Shown here: in pieces, positions 32,400 through 44,116 of the stretch | How the letters are laid out: each line of letters starts with the position of its first letter | Numbering within the stretch: position 1 is the stretch's first letter | Source of the DNA: Microvelia longipes | Taxonomy: Eukaryota > Arthropoda > Insecta > Hemiptera > Veliidae | Assembly: GCA_018340805.1 (NCBI GenBank) | Contig: JACMZG010001863.1 | Coordinates: 53,521,315 to 53,585,314, forward strand | Length of the DNA stretch: 64,000 nt | Direction of reading: 5' to 3' | Notes under the pieces: generated by a model | Told to the model about the DNA's origin: nothing | Database searches by the model: none | Seen by the model: only the letters and a program-made list of their open reading frames with translations | Translations under genes and position numbers: made by a program

Positions 32400-33229
32400 T
32401 CAAAGGTGATGTTTAAAGAATTTGGAAGGCTTTGGTTTTCAAATATTAGAACTGGCGTGCTGCTCGTAGAGGAATTAATTATGACTGAGGTCCATTCTCA
32501 GAGTAGAACCCTCACATTTATTTATCTTAGAAATAAATGTGGACATTTGATTAGAATTCGACAATAGAAAGGTAGGGATAGATAAGTAATTTTAAGATTG
32601 GTAATAAGGATCCAAAGGTCCAGTTTCAATCGGGTTGGTCAAACATCATTTGCTATTTCTTATGCTATCAATAGAATGTCATTAAACAAATTTAAAACCT
32701 TTAGTTCCTTCATTAAAGAAGAGCTGCGTTAGATAAATAATAATTTTACTCTTATTTACAAAAAAAATCAACCCATAACCCATCTCCGTTCACATATATC
32801 CAGTTAAAGTTTCAATACTTTGGGATGAGTCAAGTGTCCTAGATTTCCTACCTTTTATAACTCTGCCAGAGGTTACAAAAAGGTTATTCTATTCTTTATA
32901 TTATTGTGTGAGGCAGGTTTGTCGGCCTAACAGATTTATTGCCAGTGATTTCTATTGTCGTAAATTCTTTAAACTGTAACGTTGGTAAGATTGCATGTAT
33001 TGCAAACATTTTGGTGTAGAGAGCAGTTAAAGAATATATAAACATTTTTAGCGTTCTAGAAAACTGAATGTTTCTGGAAGGACCTATATTGAAGCAATTC
33101 TAAGGCGGACATACACATACTCAGAAAAAAATAATAAACTAAGTTAGTAAACTTTAAGGTATTTCACTGTTACATATATAGGTCTGTACTCAAAAAAATT
33201 ATCCTCACCTAAAAATGACTTTTTTCTTA
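32400..33229. other. No recognised features
   Basis: AT-rich; small frames show no motif and no splice-supported exon. Confidence 0.45.
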
Positions 33230-33830
33230 AAGAGGCCTTCAGGGTTTCTTAAAAGATACGTAAAGATCCGTAAAGGTTCTTAAGGATCGCCTAAATAATT
33301 CGTAAGAATCCCTGAAAAGGGTCGTGAGAATCCCTAATAAGAATTGTAATGATACGCAAGGGATTTAAGGATACTTCAAGGTGTTCTTAAGAATTCTCTA
33401 AGAGATACTTAAGAACTTTATGAATAACTTAAGAATTTTAGGATCCCCAAAAATTCGTAAGGATATCTTAAAATATTCATAATGATCCGTAAGATATCTT
33501 AAGGATCTTTTATGCTAAAAGGTTCTTAAGAACCCCCTAACAGATTCTTAGGGATCCCCTAAAACATTTGTAAGGCTTTCTTAAAACATTCTTGATGATC
33601 CTTAAGGGTTTTTAAGGATCTCTTAAAAAATTCGTAAGAATCCCTTGAAAGTTTCGTGAGGATCCCTCAAACGATTCATATCGATCCGTAAGGGTTCTTA
33701 TGAATTTCTTAAGGGTTCTTAACAATTCTCTAAGATATTTGTAAGGATTCTCTAACATGATTCTTAAGGATACCCTAAATGATTTGTAAGAATTTTTAAA
33801 TGATTCGTAATGATCCCTGTAACCGTGCGC
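33230..33830. repeat. Degenerate minisatellite based on TTCTTAAGGATCCCTAAA
   Basis: About 600 bp of variants of CGTAAGGATCCCTTAAAA and GGTTCTTAAGGATCC, each 18-40 bp and heavily diverged. The 108-codon minus-strand frame (33938-33612) reads through the repeats (YESF, YKSF, YKYL) and is judged an artefact of the repeat. Confidence 0.85.
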
Positions 33831-33965
33831 CTGAGCTTTCTCGCCCTTGGGCTTTGTCCAGAAGGCTCCGGTCAGGATGTAGAAGGGCTCCCTTCTGTGC
33901 GAGTCAAGCGCACAGGCGTCCAGAGTTACAGATGGCAAAGCAAGACAGGGTGACCTGGGTCGAGC
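33825..33965. other. GC-rich island, possible LTR or exon relic
   Basis: GC-rich sequence (CGTGCGCCTGAGCTTTCTCG, AGGCTCCGGTCAGGATGTAG, GACCTGGGTCGAGC) followed by AATAAAG. On the minus strand it reads REPFYILTGAFWTKPKGEKA. No family is recognised. Its abrupt composition change against AT-rich repeats suggests a transposed or selected segment. Confidence 0.3.
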
Positions 33966-35640
33966 TAATAAAGAACAGTTATTGGTTGTTTATTATGGCA
34001 CCATACAGATCCTTAACTTAAACTAACCTCAATCCTAAATGTACAATAATAGGTTGGCATATCGGATTAGTAGTGATAACTTCTCTCTGATCGGGGTAAT
34101 TAATAAATTAGAATGTTTTTTCTTCGAACTACAATAATATTTGTAAGAAACTTAACCTGATGGAAAACCTTAAGAATTACGAATATTGACCTTACTTACA
34201 CGTAAGATGAGCAAATATCCATATTCCAGGCAAGACCACATCACTTCACTGATTACCTTACTAATCACGATATTACCATGAATGACTAAAGTGACTTGAG
34301 AATAGCGATTAGACCGATTAGTGAGTTAACAAGAGCTTAGAGTTTAAAGATCTTAGAAAAAAAGGTCTCTCCTGGGGTGGGAGACATTAGGTTTTAAACT
34401 TCCCCCTCGCACCCTTTTGTTAGTATTAGTGTGTTAAAAAGACACACTAATACTTGCACTTACCGTTGACTCACAACCTTAAGAGAGTTCTCAGAACACC
34501 GGCTTGAGGCAAGGTCCCACAGGCACTTGAGTTTTAAAGTTAACTATTTTTGGTCGTTTATAAGTTTAATTAATTATTAAATGTCAATTATGGAAGTTTT
34601 GGCTCAGATGTCGACCGGTCTAATAGCGTCATTATTGCCTAGTACATAATACTAATGTAAAGCTAATGTAAACATCGGCTTCATGTACCAGACGCCCAAG
34701 TTGGTTTAGATTCTCACAATGTTCTTATTTAAATTTATGACATAAAATTGAAGAAGGATGAAACCAAACTTGTGGAAAATAATTGAGTTGCTAACTCTGC
34801 TTACTACAATCCTAAGGACGAACGAGATCATTTCATAATAATTACTTAGAAAAGTGGGAAGAGTGTTATAGCAAGATGGGTTAGTATTACAGCTACCGCT
34901 AGATGCCAGCACTGAATTCTCCCCTACCTTCAGTCTGTCGCTCTCGTATACATTCCGACATTCTATACCTATTATACTCTATGGACCAGACTAGATCACT
35001 CATTTTCTCTATGAGTTAAATTAACCCAGCCTCCTTTTTTTCTCCACTTCTTTCATCCCAAAAACCGTCTAATAAAAATTCGCTAAAAAAACAAAAACAA
35101 AGAGGGGAGCAGTATTTCAGACCATTGCATTAGTTTTGCTTAGATCAACAACCAAATTTTTGATGCCAAAAATTTGTTATTGATTTTTAAAATTATTACG
35201 TAACATTTTATGTTACCATATTTTTATATTTTCTATATTACTTCACAGGACTTGTTACTCCCCCTTTCCCTTCCCGATGATAAAGTTTGATTTAAAATCC
35301 GCTTATTTACATTTAATCCAGGGTAATCCTCTTTCTGAATCAAAATATTCAAACATTTCTCTCTCTAAAGTTTGGTTTTACTTCTCTGTGTTGATAAAAC
35401 TTGAAACCCAGTTTGAATCTTCACGAAGAGATAATCTAAATTAAATGTTGGTAAATGTTTTCAAAGGTTTAACTTTTACTAGCTTTAAGGGTTTGCTAAT
35501 TAAGCAAATTCATTGGGCAGTCTAGAAGAGGGAGATTTAAGCAAAATTGAACAGATATGAGACTTCGCTTTGTTTATGTTTGGAAGATACATTTGTAATA
35601 AATAAACAATTTAATTTAGATGATAAAAAGAGAAAGCGAA
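33966..35640. other. No recognised genes
   Basis: AT-rich, no supported ORF. A short (ACACTAAT)-type inverted pair sits at 34426-34452 (TAGTATTAGTGTG, CACACTAATACT). Confidence 0.45.
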
Positions 35641-35662
35641 AACTTACTCCCTGCTAACACAG

Positions 35663-35722
35663 AGCGGTGTGGCTCAGTGACAGATTTTACATGCGCACGT
35701 TCGACATTCAGAATACCAGCCG
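35663..35722 (+). mobile_element. tRNA-like SINE head feeding a minisatellite
   Basis: GTGTGGCTCAGTGACAG looks like an A box (TGGCTCAGTG), and ACGTTCGACATTC lies at B-box distance. The B-box part is then repeated in the tandem array that follows. No functional tRNA is suggested. Confidence 0.45.
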
Positions 35723-35880
35723 CAAATTTGCTACATTAAAACAATTTGCTAGTTTTAAAAATGTTGTATGCGCACGTCCGACATTCAGAATACCAGCCGC
35801 AAATTTGCTAGTTTTAAAAATTTTGGATGCGGACGTCCGACATTCGCAATACCAGCCGCCAAATTTGATACTTTTAACAA
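35692..35880. repeat. Minisatellite, about 68-bp unit, three copies
   Basis: Units start at about 35692, 35768 and 35828 with GCGCACGTTCGACATTC-like sequence, followed by ACCAGCCGCAAATTTG and a TTTTAAAAAT spacer. The third copy is diverged (GCGGACGTCCG). The unit appears to derive from the tRNA-like head just upstream. Confidence 0.8.
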
Positions 35881-35904
35881 TTTCCTAGTTTTAACAAGTT
35901 TTAA

Positions 35905-36385
35905 TCCTTCTTAGTTCGGTCTCGCTTTGTTCACCCACAGATAGTAAATATATCTGTTTCATTCTCAGCACTCCTTCATTCATTGACAACCAATGATGCT
36001 GCTTAACATTTATTATCTAACAAAAATCATGGATATTCTTGTCTTTTTGGAACGAAACTTAGTGTACTTTTTATTGCGTTAAGGTATTCATTTGTACGAA
36101 TTACTATTTAATTTGATTATTATCCGATTTTTTTTAATATACACAAGTCATTTTATAAAAATTTGACTAATGCAGATAATCAGATGAAAGTTAGCTAATA
36201 TGCTACACTTATACATGGCTAAATGCGTGCTAAATCTCAAATTTATTGTTAAATTTTTAGCGTTTACGATTTTTTAAAATTTTTGCTGCGTTATAATTGC
36301 AGGTTAATGACGCTAAAAAGAATTATTTTCTGAATAGCACAACTACATGTTTAGATTGATTTTTGAGCTAATTTTCATTAAAATT
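35905..36385 (-). mobile_element. FamX copy, decayed and lacking both ends
   Basis: TCGGTCTCGCTTTGTTCACC, CAGATAGTAAATATATCTGT, TGATGCTGCTTAACATTTAT and GGTTAATGACGCTAAAAAGA align with the FamX order but with many substitutions. Confidence 0.7.
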
Positions 36386-37244
36386 AGGAAAGCCATATCA
36401 GCGTAGAGTGCTTACGCAACGTGTAAAAATCAACTCAACATTTTTTTGCTCCTGTCTCCTATATACATGGAAAAATAATAAGAGATTTAGAGACAGGCTG
36501 GTATCCAGAGCACAAAGCTTAAAGTTGAATGTCTTAAAGTGGATAATTATCCGCTCATTATTTTTTTCTATATCATTTTGAAATTATTCTGTAACTTTTA
36601 TAAGAATGTGTTTATTGTATTAAAAAAAGGATATTTTATTTAAAAAAAAAAGTTGCCAGGTACATTGTACCCAATTTCTTTAAAGTTTATTGAAGAATGA
36701 TGCTCACTTTCTATCATTTTAAGTCCTTGAACATTGTGTAGCGAACAAGCATTTGAATGAAATTTCCTAGTGAACCATTATATCGCATTGTTTAACTTAA
36801 ATAAGTTCTTTTATTTATCACATATCTAACTAGATAAGGTTAAATCTCGAGTAGATATAAAACTGATTTAAATAAAATATATATTAACTATAGATTAAAT
36901 TAAGATTTTAGATATTTATACTATACATTGCACGACCTTAAGAAAGATGTAAATTAATTACAAAGTTTCGAGTTCTGGGAGTCAAGAACTTGAAAATAAT
37001 TAAATAAAATGCAATGAGACATGTAAGTAACAACTTGTAACAATTATTTCTAAAGTAAAGGTCATTCATTCTGTAGAATTTTATATTGAAAAATTCTTCA
37101 AATTCTTCTTACAAGAGTTATTTAGATAAAAAAAAGAAAAGTGATTAAAGACTTCAATCTTTTGGAGTAAATGAGGATTTTGATTTATTTTTAACCATGC
37201 CAGTAAGGGCCAAAGCCCCCCCTCCAAATAAAATAATTAAGTCT
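36386..37244. other. No recognised features
   Basis: AT-rich; nothing beyond short A/T runs. Confidence 0.45.
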
Positions 37245-37252
37245 TTTATGAC

Positions 37253-37572
37253 CATAGAGATATTATTACTACAGGAGCCCTACAGGTTAAATTTTGAAAC
37301 ATCGAAAAAGTAACCTGACAACCTTCCCTAATAATACATTCAAATAATCAGTACCATGTTACAATAACTTATATAGTAGACCGTAAAAAATACATTTCAA
37401 ATCACAATTAATGTGTGTGAAGCCAAAACCAATTGATGTATGAAAACCTTAATTCACTTTTGGAGGTGATTTAAGTGAGGTTACACAGAGCCCCTGAGAA
37501 CCCCAAAACGATGTTTCAGACCTTTCAATGTATTAAGATAGGCTATGCCTTCTCTAGTAACATATCTCTATG
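37253..37572 (+). mobile_element. hATm MITE copy C, 8-bp TSD TTTATGAC
   Basis: A 320-bp copy with the same termini and interior, flanked by perfect TTTATGAC duplications (37245-37252 and 37573-37580). Confidence 0.92.
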
Positions 37573-37636
37573 TTTATGACCTTAGAATAATACTATACAT
37601 AGAAGGAGCTCAGGACCGTAAACACAATGTAATTCC

Positions 37637-38089
37637 ACTGATAACACGAAAGCCGGTTGACTGGTGGACTTAAGTAGGGGTACCACCCTAACAACAAAAC
37701 ATTATTTTAAATATGCGTCATAAATATCTATTAATAAAAGAAAGATCGTAAAGAACAAATATTATAACTTAAAACATCTGCTGAGTACTTAATAAAACCT
37801 ATCTTAGATGGCAAAAGGGTGGCGGAATACAAGAATCTACATTTAGTTGACGAGGACTACTTTTAATATAATTTTAATTAAAAACGTAAAATACAATTTA
37901 AAATGCTTAAAATATTGCAATGAACCGATATTTATATTAGTATTTTATGAATAATCAATCATTAATTAATAATAGAACATAATAATTCAGCAACCGGAAG
38001 TATTGCTAACTTTTTTTTAGAATATTGTATATTGTTAGGGTGGCAGCATTATTTAAGACCACCAGTGAACCGCCTTTCGTGTTATCAGT
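37637..38089. mobile_element. 453-bp MITE with about 58-bp TIRs
   Basis: The left end ACTGATAACACGAAAGCCGG and CTGGTGGACTTAAGTA / CCACCCTAACAA recurs inverted at the right (CCGCCTTTCGTGTTATCAGT, TTGTTAGGGTGGCAGC) with several mismatches. The interior is AT-rich and non-coding. No clear target duplication; single copy in the window. Confidence 0.72.
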
Positions 38090-38602
38090 AGTGCTCCTTT
38101 TTTGCTCTAAGTTTATGACAAAGTAGTTTTTAATGAATCGCCGTCTCCGGGATTTGTTTCGCCCTCCTCCCTTTTAAGTTTTAGGCGGCTTCGAACCTGT
38201 TTTTAACATGTCGAACAAAACTATTAATTTTACTTACTTGCTGACTCACTCACTTGCTTACTTGTAATAGTACTTATTAAGTACTCATACATTCTTATTA
38301 ACCATTCTAATACTATAAATTTCAATTCTAATAAAATAAGCTAACCGATAGCTACAACCTTCCTTAAAATGCTATATTTCCTTTATCTAAATAATCATAA
38401 GGAAAATTCCTTGGAAAAGCTTAGGAAAATGCCCGCATATTACTAAATTATTACCGGCAGAGCTGTAAAATTTTCTTATTTTACGCTTAAACTGCTTCTA
38501 TTTATCCTCCTTCTTTATTACTTTATACCAAGGAAGATATCGCAGGGAAGGATCTGCAAATCTTTATTTAGGTATAAATTTCATATTGCACAGTAATAAA
38601 TA

Positions 38603-38918
38603 CATAGAGATATTATTACTAGAGAGGTCTTATAGGTTAAATTTTGAAACATCGTAAAAGTAACCTGACCTCCTTCGCTTATAAATATAACTAAATAATC
38701 AGTACAAAATTACAGTAACTTATATAGTAAAACGTTAAAATTACAAATCAAAACACAAACAATGTGCGAGAAACCGAAATAAATTTATTATTAAAAAACT
38801 TAACTCTCTCTTGAAGGAGGTTTCAATGAGGTTACACAGAGCCCCTGAGAGCCCCAAAAAGATGTTTCAGGCCTTTCAATGTATTTAGGCTATACCCCCT
38901 CTAGTATATATCTCAATG
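38603..38918 (+). mobile_element. hATm MITE copy D, decayed TSD
   Basis: A 316-bp copy. The right terminus has mutated to ATCTCAATG. The flanking 8-mers AATAAATA and TATAAATG match at 6 of 8 positions, consistent with an older insertion than the others. Confidence 0.85.
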
Positions 38919-39009
38919 TATAAATGAATAAAATAAATCGATAGATATATGACTTTTGGTGGTATTGCATTAACTTTACCCTAATTCAGCATAATTCATA
39001 TTATGCTAA

Positions 39010-39232
39010 AAAATGTTTCGATAAAATTTGAAATTTGGCATGTATATAAAGTCATATATAAGTACATCATATGTGCCAAGTTGCTTTCCATTATCAGCAT
39101 TAGTTTTATTTTTAGCGAGTCTGAAGAAGTTTCGCTTTAAAAATTTGGCGATTTTTTTATTAAGAGGACGAGCGAAGCGAGTGCGAAGTTGGGAGGATGA
39201 GCGTTTCAATTGGCGAGGTACCCTGTACCCAA
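39010..39232 (+). mobile_element. FamX fragment, internally deleted
   Basis: A piece with GCATGTATATAAAGTCATAT and GTGCCAAGTT is joined to GAGGACGAGCGAAGCGAGTG...GGGAGGATGAGCG and GAGGTACCCTGTACCC. Confidence 0.72.
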
Positions 39233-39239
39233 TGTTTGC

Positions 39240-39700
39240 TGATGCAAAGCTTTTCCTTTATTTAATGAGATGGGTAATCAAAATTAAACTAAATAAATTT
39301 ATAATAGCTTATAGGTTAAAATAAAAAATAAATCGCACGGACTTATTTGGACTGAATATTACAACTATACTTTGAACTCCAATACGGTGGAATAGTGAGA
39401 ATAATATATTCATATTTTCCATTAAATGTACAAGTTTGAAATACAAGTTTATATATAAGCTTAAAGCATCCTACATCTCTGATTTTAATATATATGTATG
39501 GGATAAATATGCAAATATATACTGGGAAATACATTACTTTATTGTAATGTATTTTACGTGTTGTAAAAAGAGAATAATGTATACAAATGTATAGATTTTT
39601 GTGAATTATTTTTCTATTCTGGGGTATATTGGATAGATAGCATTGCAAAAGGAATCCTTTACATGATTCAAATAAATTTCATAGGCAAAAGAAAACAATT
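39240..39700. other. No recognised features
   Basis: AT-rich; the 101-codon minus-strand frame at 39343 is Ile/Tyr/Lys-rich and unsupported. Confidence 0.45.
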
Positions 39701-39704
39701 TTTG

Positions 39705-39985
39705 CTCTCTCTGCTCGCTACAGGATGGAACACTTATACCTTGCTAGTTTCTCGTTTTACTCTTTCTGCTCGCTACAGGATGGAACACTTATACGCTTAG
39801 CTAGTTTCTCGTTTTACTCTCTCTGCTCGCTACAGGATGGAACACTTATACGCTTGGCTAGTTTCACGTTTTACTCTTTCTGCTCGCTACAGGATGGAAC
39901 ACATATACGCTTGGCAAGTTTCTCGTTTTGCTCTCTCTGCTCGCTACAGGATGGAACACTTATACTCTTAGCTAGTTTCTCGTTT
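39705..39985 (+). repeat. 57-bp minisatellite, five units, frame-preserving
   Basis: The unit contains CTGCTCGCTACAGGATGGAA, CACTTATACGC and TAGCTAGTTTCTCGTTTTAC. The period of 57 bp is 19 codons, so one frame (39725-40015) reads a repeated peptide (LQDGTLIRLASFSFYS). No signal, start context or splice support; treated as a repeat, not a gene. Confidence 0.9.
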
Positions 39986-39989
39986 AAAG

Positions 39990-40480
39990 TTTTATACTAT
40001 TTTCATATAAAGTGAACTATAATGGAATTCGACACTACCACGAATTCCATTTTTATTTTTTTAAGGACGACCAAAGAGCGTCCGAAGTTATCATATTACA
40101 ATATAGATTTAACAAATGTCATTTTCTGAAAACGAGCAATAAGCAATGGGGGGCACCCAATGGAGATTTTCATACTTCTAGATCCTATATCACTGTTATT
40201 TTACCCAAGTCTTAAGCCTCTAAGTATTTGTCTCTTTGTCAAACTGCGTGTAAACCGTCTTTGCATTGTTTGTGAGGTGATGCATTGTTGCTACCCTCAC
40301 TTTCCATGCCAAGTTCCGATTTCCTTACTAGTTACGTAATGTACTATTTAATCTCCTGCATCGTCAGGTTATAAGGCAAGTTCACGAGTGATCTTGGTGA
40401 TCACACTTCTAAAAGAAGAACCTCAAATCAAACAAATGTAAGGAAAAGCACATTTGTGGCTTGTTTAGTTTATATATATA
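39990..40480. other. No recognised features
   Basis: Contains a short inverted pair GGAATTCGACA/CACGAATTCC near 40023. No gene supported. Confidence 0.4.
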
Positions 40481-40484
40481 TATA

Positions 40485-41810
40485 CAGGGTGGAACAATTC
40501 ACTTAAACCAACATTAAACCATTAAAATCATGGTGAACACCTGGTCCTAGACTAACGAAAATGGTCTCTACCCCTAGTAAGTCGACCATCCTGAGTTCAA
40601 ATTCACCAAAATTTTGTTGGTAATTATTACCCAAATGTGGTAATTTAATTAGCACTTTTCGTTTTTTATTGGCAACTTTAAAAAGTCAAATAGGACTATA
40701 CCATGATATAGACTAATTTAGAAACTACATTATAACCTAAGAAATTTGATACCAATATCAAAAAATTCCGGTAATTTTTTAACGAGCTATCGATCGACAT
40801 ACAAGCAAATAACCCTATCATTGTGATAGTACTATCACAATGATACCGATAGCTCGGTAAAAAATTACCGGAATTTTGTGATATTGGTATCAAATTTCTT
40901 AGGATATAATGAAGTTTCTAAATTAGTCTATATCATGGTATAGTCCAATTTGACTTTTTAAAGTTACCAATAAAAAACGAGAAGTGCTAATTAAATTACC
41001 ACATTTGAGTGATAATTACCAAAAAAAATTTTGGTGAATTTGAACTCAGGGGGGTCGACTTACTACGGGTAGAGACCATTTTCGTTAGTCTTGGACCATG
41101 CTTTAACCATTCTTTTAGGTTGGCGCCTTTTGTTGTTCCAAAAATGCCTGTAATAATTTATGTCTTGTATGTCGATCGATAGCTCGTTTAAAAATTATCG
41201 GAATTTTGTGATATTGGTATCAAATTTCTCAGGATATAATGTAGTTTCTAAATTAGTCTATATCATGGTATGGTCCAATTTGACTTTTTAAAGTTACCAA
41301 TAAAAAACGAAAAGTGCTAATTAAATTACCACATTTGGGTAATAATTACCAACAAAATTTTGGTGAATTTGAACTCAGTGTGGTTGACTTACTAGGGGTA
41401 TAGACCATTTTCGTTAGTCTAGGACCATGCTTTAACCATTCTTTTAGGTTGGCGCCTTTTGTTGTTCCAAAAATGCCTGTAATAATTTATGTCTTGTATG
41501 TCGATCGATAGCTCGTTTAAAAATTATCGGAATTTTATAATATTGGTATCAAATTTCTCAGGATATAATGTAGTTTCTAAATTAGTCTATATCATGGTAT
41601 GATCCAATTTGACTTTTTAAAGTTACCAATAAAAAACGAAAAGTGCCAATTAAATTACCACATTTGGGTAATAATTACCAACAAAATTTTGGTGAATTTG
41701 AACTTAGGGTGGTCGATTTACTAGGGGTAGAGACCATTTTCGTTAGTCTAGGACCATGCTTTAACCATTATTTTAATGGTTTAATGTTGGTTTAAGTGAA
41801 TTGTTCCACC

Positions 41811-41813
<3 letters not shown>
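40485..41813. mobile_element. Foldback element with perfect 44-bp TIRs and tandemly amplified arm
   Basis: The ends CAGGGTGGAACAATTCACTT are perfect inverted repeats over 44 bp (40485-40528, 41770-41813), and the flanks are (TA)n. The left arm (about 40529-40830) is present once. Its inverse occurs three times in tandem with a 329-bp period (starts about 40843, 41172, 41501). A perfect 26-bp palindrome (TCATTGTGATAGT and its inverse) marks the fold centre near 40818-40845. There is no ORF. TA target preference suggests a Tc1/mariner-like mobiliser. Confidence 0.88.
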
Positions 41814-41876
<63 letters not shown>

Positions 41877-41879
41877 TAT

Positions 41880-41916
<37 letters not shown>
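41814..41916. repeat. (TA)n microsatellite
   Basis: About 100 bp of nearly pure TA between the foldback element and the SINE tail. A shorter (TA)n lies at 40471-40484 on the other side of the foldback. Confidence 0.95.
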
Positions 41917-41918
<2 letters not shown>

Positions 41919-42136
41919 GCCCTTTTCTTTTTAGGGTCTTTCGCCTTTCAGGGTATTCTCCCTGTGGGAACCATATCGGGTGGGTCACATCTACTATGCT
42001 CAAAGTAAAGCTAAAGTTGGCGATATCTTTTTACATCAAATTCTATTCATAAAAACTGAGAGCATAGCCCAGGCTGTGAACCCCGAACCTCCGGTGCCGA
42101 AGTCTAGTACTATACGACCGCGGCTACGGAGGCAGA
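41917..42136 (-). mobile_element. tRNA-derived SINE copy 3, tail merged with (TA)n
   Basis: The same SINE head (ending GGCTACGGAGGCAGA on the plus strand), B box and body are present. The 3' tail runs directly into a (TA)n microsatellite at 41814-41916, so no target duplication can be read. The tail may have been converted to or replaced by TA repeats. Confidence 0.8.
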
Positions 42137-42139
42137 TTT

Positions 42140-43545
42140 AGAGTTATATATAATATCTTTAAAAAATGTAGAATATCGGTGTTTTATACAGCTTGTAACA
42201 GTAGCAGTTTGAATCTGTTTTATGAATTTCAGTGGAGCAACAGGTTTCATTAAAGTTTATTGTGTAATTCATGTTTAAAACTAGAATGGTTCAGAATAAC
42301 TGATTTTGTTTTGGTGATAAACTCACAACGGATTTAATAGTGGTTGTGTCTATTATGTTATAAATCTATAATGCTTGAATTATTTTCTACTTTTTACATT
42401 CCCTAATCCTTTATTAAATGGAAAGAGGTAAAGTTTGTGTAATGGAAGTTCACTTCAAAGAGGTAGTTTATGTATGCATAATAAGGCATTACATTGGTCA
42501 ATTACGGCCAATAACAAACAAGCAATGGAATGTGATTACTTGATAATTCTTAGTAGTAAAATATTACATTTTTTTACATTAAACTTTTGTACAGCAAAGC
42601 CTAAAAATAATAATCAAAATTTAACAGTTATGAAATAAACGAAGAATTTTACGTAAAATGAAATGTAATAGAAGAAGTGTCTCCACCAAAATTTATATTT
42701 ATGACTCTTTTTTTAAGTAAGATGGACTTCATTATTAACTTTACTTCTTTCATCAAATGGATACTTTTTTCAGTAATTTTGTTCGTTGTGTAAGTAGAGA
42801 AGGGAAAGTGACGTCACAATGTCCCAATTTTATGTAGATGAAAAACGAATAAGGTTGATACTTAGGCTCGTTGGACCACGAAATATAATTCTACTCATAC
42901 GACATGGATTTACATAAATTTAACATAAAATCCCATCCATGTCAGAGTAAGGGCTAACGATGACACAATGACGAGACATGGATAAATCGAGGTCTACCAA
43001 ACCCTCTCGGGTTATATTTAATTCATACCAAACCTTTTATTACCCTACAAAGTTAACTGTGATTGTTATTAACCTTTGCTTTATTTGGTTTTATTAGGTC
43101 TTTCTTAATAAAGGACTAGTCTCACATGCTCTATTCATAAAGTTTGTTACATTTAAAATGTAACAACAATAACTTGATAACAAATCATTGTTATTATTGT
43201 TACAGTCTACAATGTTGATTACTTCAGCTTAAAACAAGGATCTTGAATAAAGGGAATGCACTAATTTACGAATCAACGCACTATGTCGATTTGCCATATA
43301 AAAAAATTACCCCATCAAAAACTAAAAAAATAGAGAGAATTTAACACGAAACACACGTCAAAAACCAACTGCATATGCTTGGTACAAACAGGGCATGCTT
43401 ACAACTCTTATAACAGCGCAGGTCTTAAATTTTAGACGCAAATTTACCTCTCAATGGTTTCCAATTGTTTATTGCTTGAGAAGGTTATAAACAACCTTAA
43501 ATCACTCACCTAAGTGGCTAAGTACCAACTTAACAAGCACTACAA
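42140..43545. other. No recognised genes; possible H-family scrap
   Basis: AT-rich. At 42670-42740 AGAAGAAGTGTCTCCACCAA and GATGGACTTCATTATTAAC resemble outer parts of H elements. TAACAACAATAACTTGATAA near 43160 has a partial inverse. Confidence 0.4.
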
Positions 43546-43549
43546 ATGT

Positions 43550-43680
43550 AACAATCACGAGAAGCACCGAAGAAAGTTGAGAAGTAAACTCCATAACCTT
43601 GCTACATAACCTGCGTTTGGCGCTTTTTTCATAATAACCATGGGAAGGTAAGTTTGCTCCTATCTCATACACAATCCATT
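43550..43680 (-). repeat. Dispersed repeat R4, copy 2
   Basis: Inverse counterpart of 25806-25940, about 80-85% similar by eye, including AACCTGCGTTTGGCGCTTTT and TACCATGGGAAGG-like sequence. Confidence 0.7.
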
Positions 43681-43689
43681 GGGTCAGAA

Positions 43690-44110
43690 AAGTTCCTTAA
43701 TGTGTCATCTCCTTTAGTTAAGATCCTTGGCATAAAACAAAACATAATCTTATTATAAATAGTATATTATGATACAAGGCTGTGAAGAAGGTCACTTTTA
43801 CCATGGCGACTTTATTTACTGACGAGCAAAGCGAGTTATTAAAGGAGCCGATGTAAAAGAAAATATTCCCAGTCTTGTAGCATATGCTATTTTTTCAAGG
43901 CATAGTCATAGCAAGACCTATTAAAAAGAAAATCAGTATAATGTATAAACATTTGCCGGTACACTCCTTTCTATCGTCACGTTAGCCAACATTTTCATTT
44001 CTGGTAGAGCGTTTTCTCTGAATCACTGATTATTAAACATTTGAAAATAAATAATTTATAACTCACTTTCCGGAATTAACAAAACTTTGTTATAAACAAA
44101 AGCTTGATAA
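43690..44110. other. No recognised features
   Basis: AT-rich with a GACGAGCAAAGCGAGT block at 43822, a lone FamX-type motif without other FamX sequence. Confidence 0.4.
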
Positions 44111-44116
44111 ACAAAA

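Noticed and set aside
33612..33938. 108-codon ORF on the minus strand
   Set aside because: Most of it reads through the degenerate TTCTTAAGGATCC repeats. Only the N-terminal GC-rich part is unexplained, and it is listed separately.
39725..40015. Secreted or membrane repeat protein with 19-residue units
   Set aside because: The 57-bp period explains the open frame; there is no start context, signal or splice evidence.
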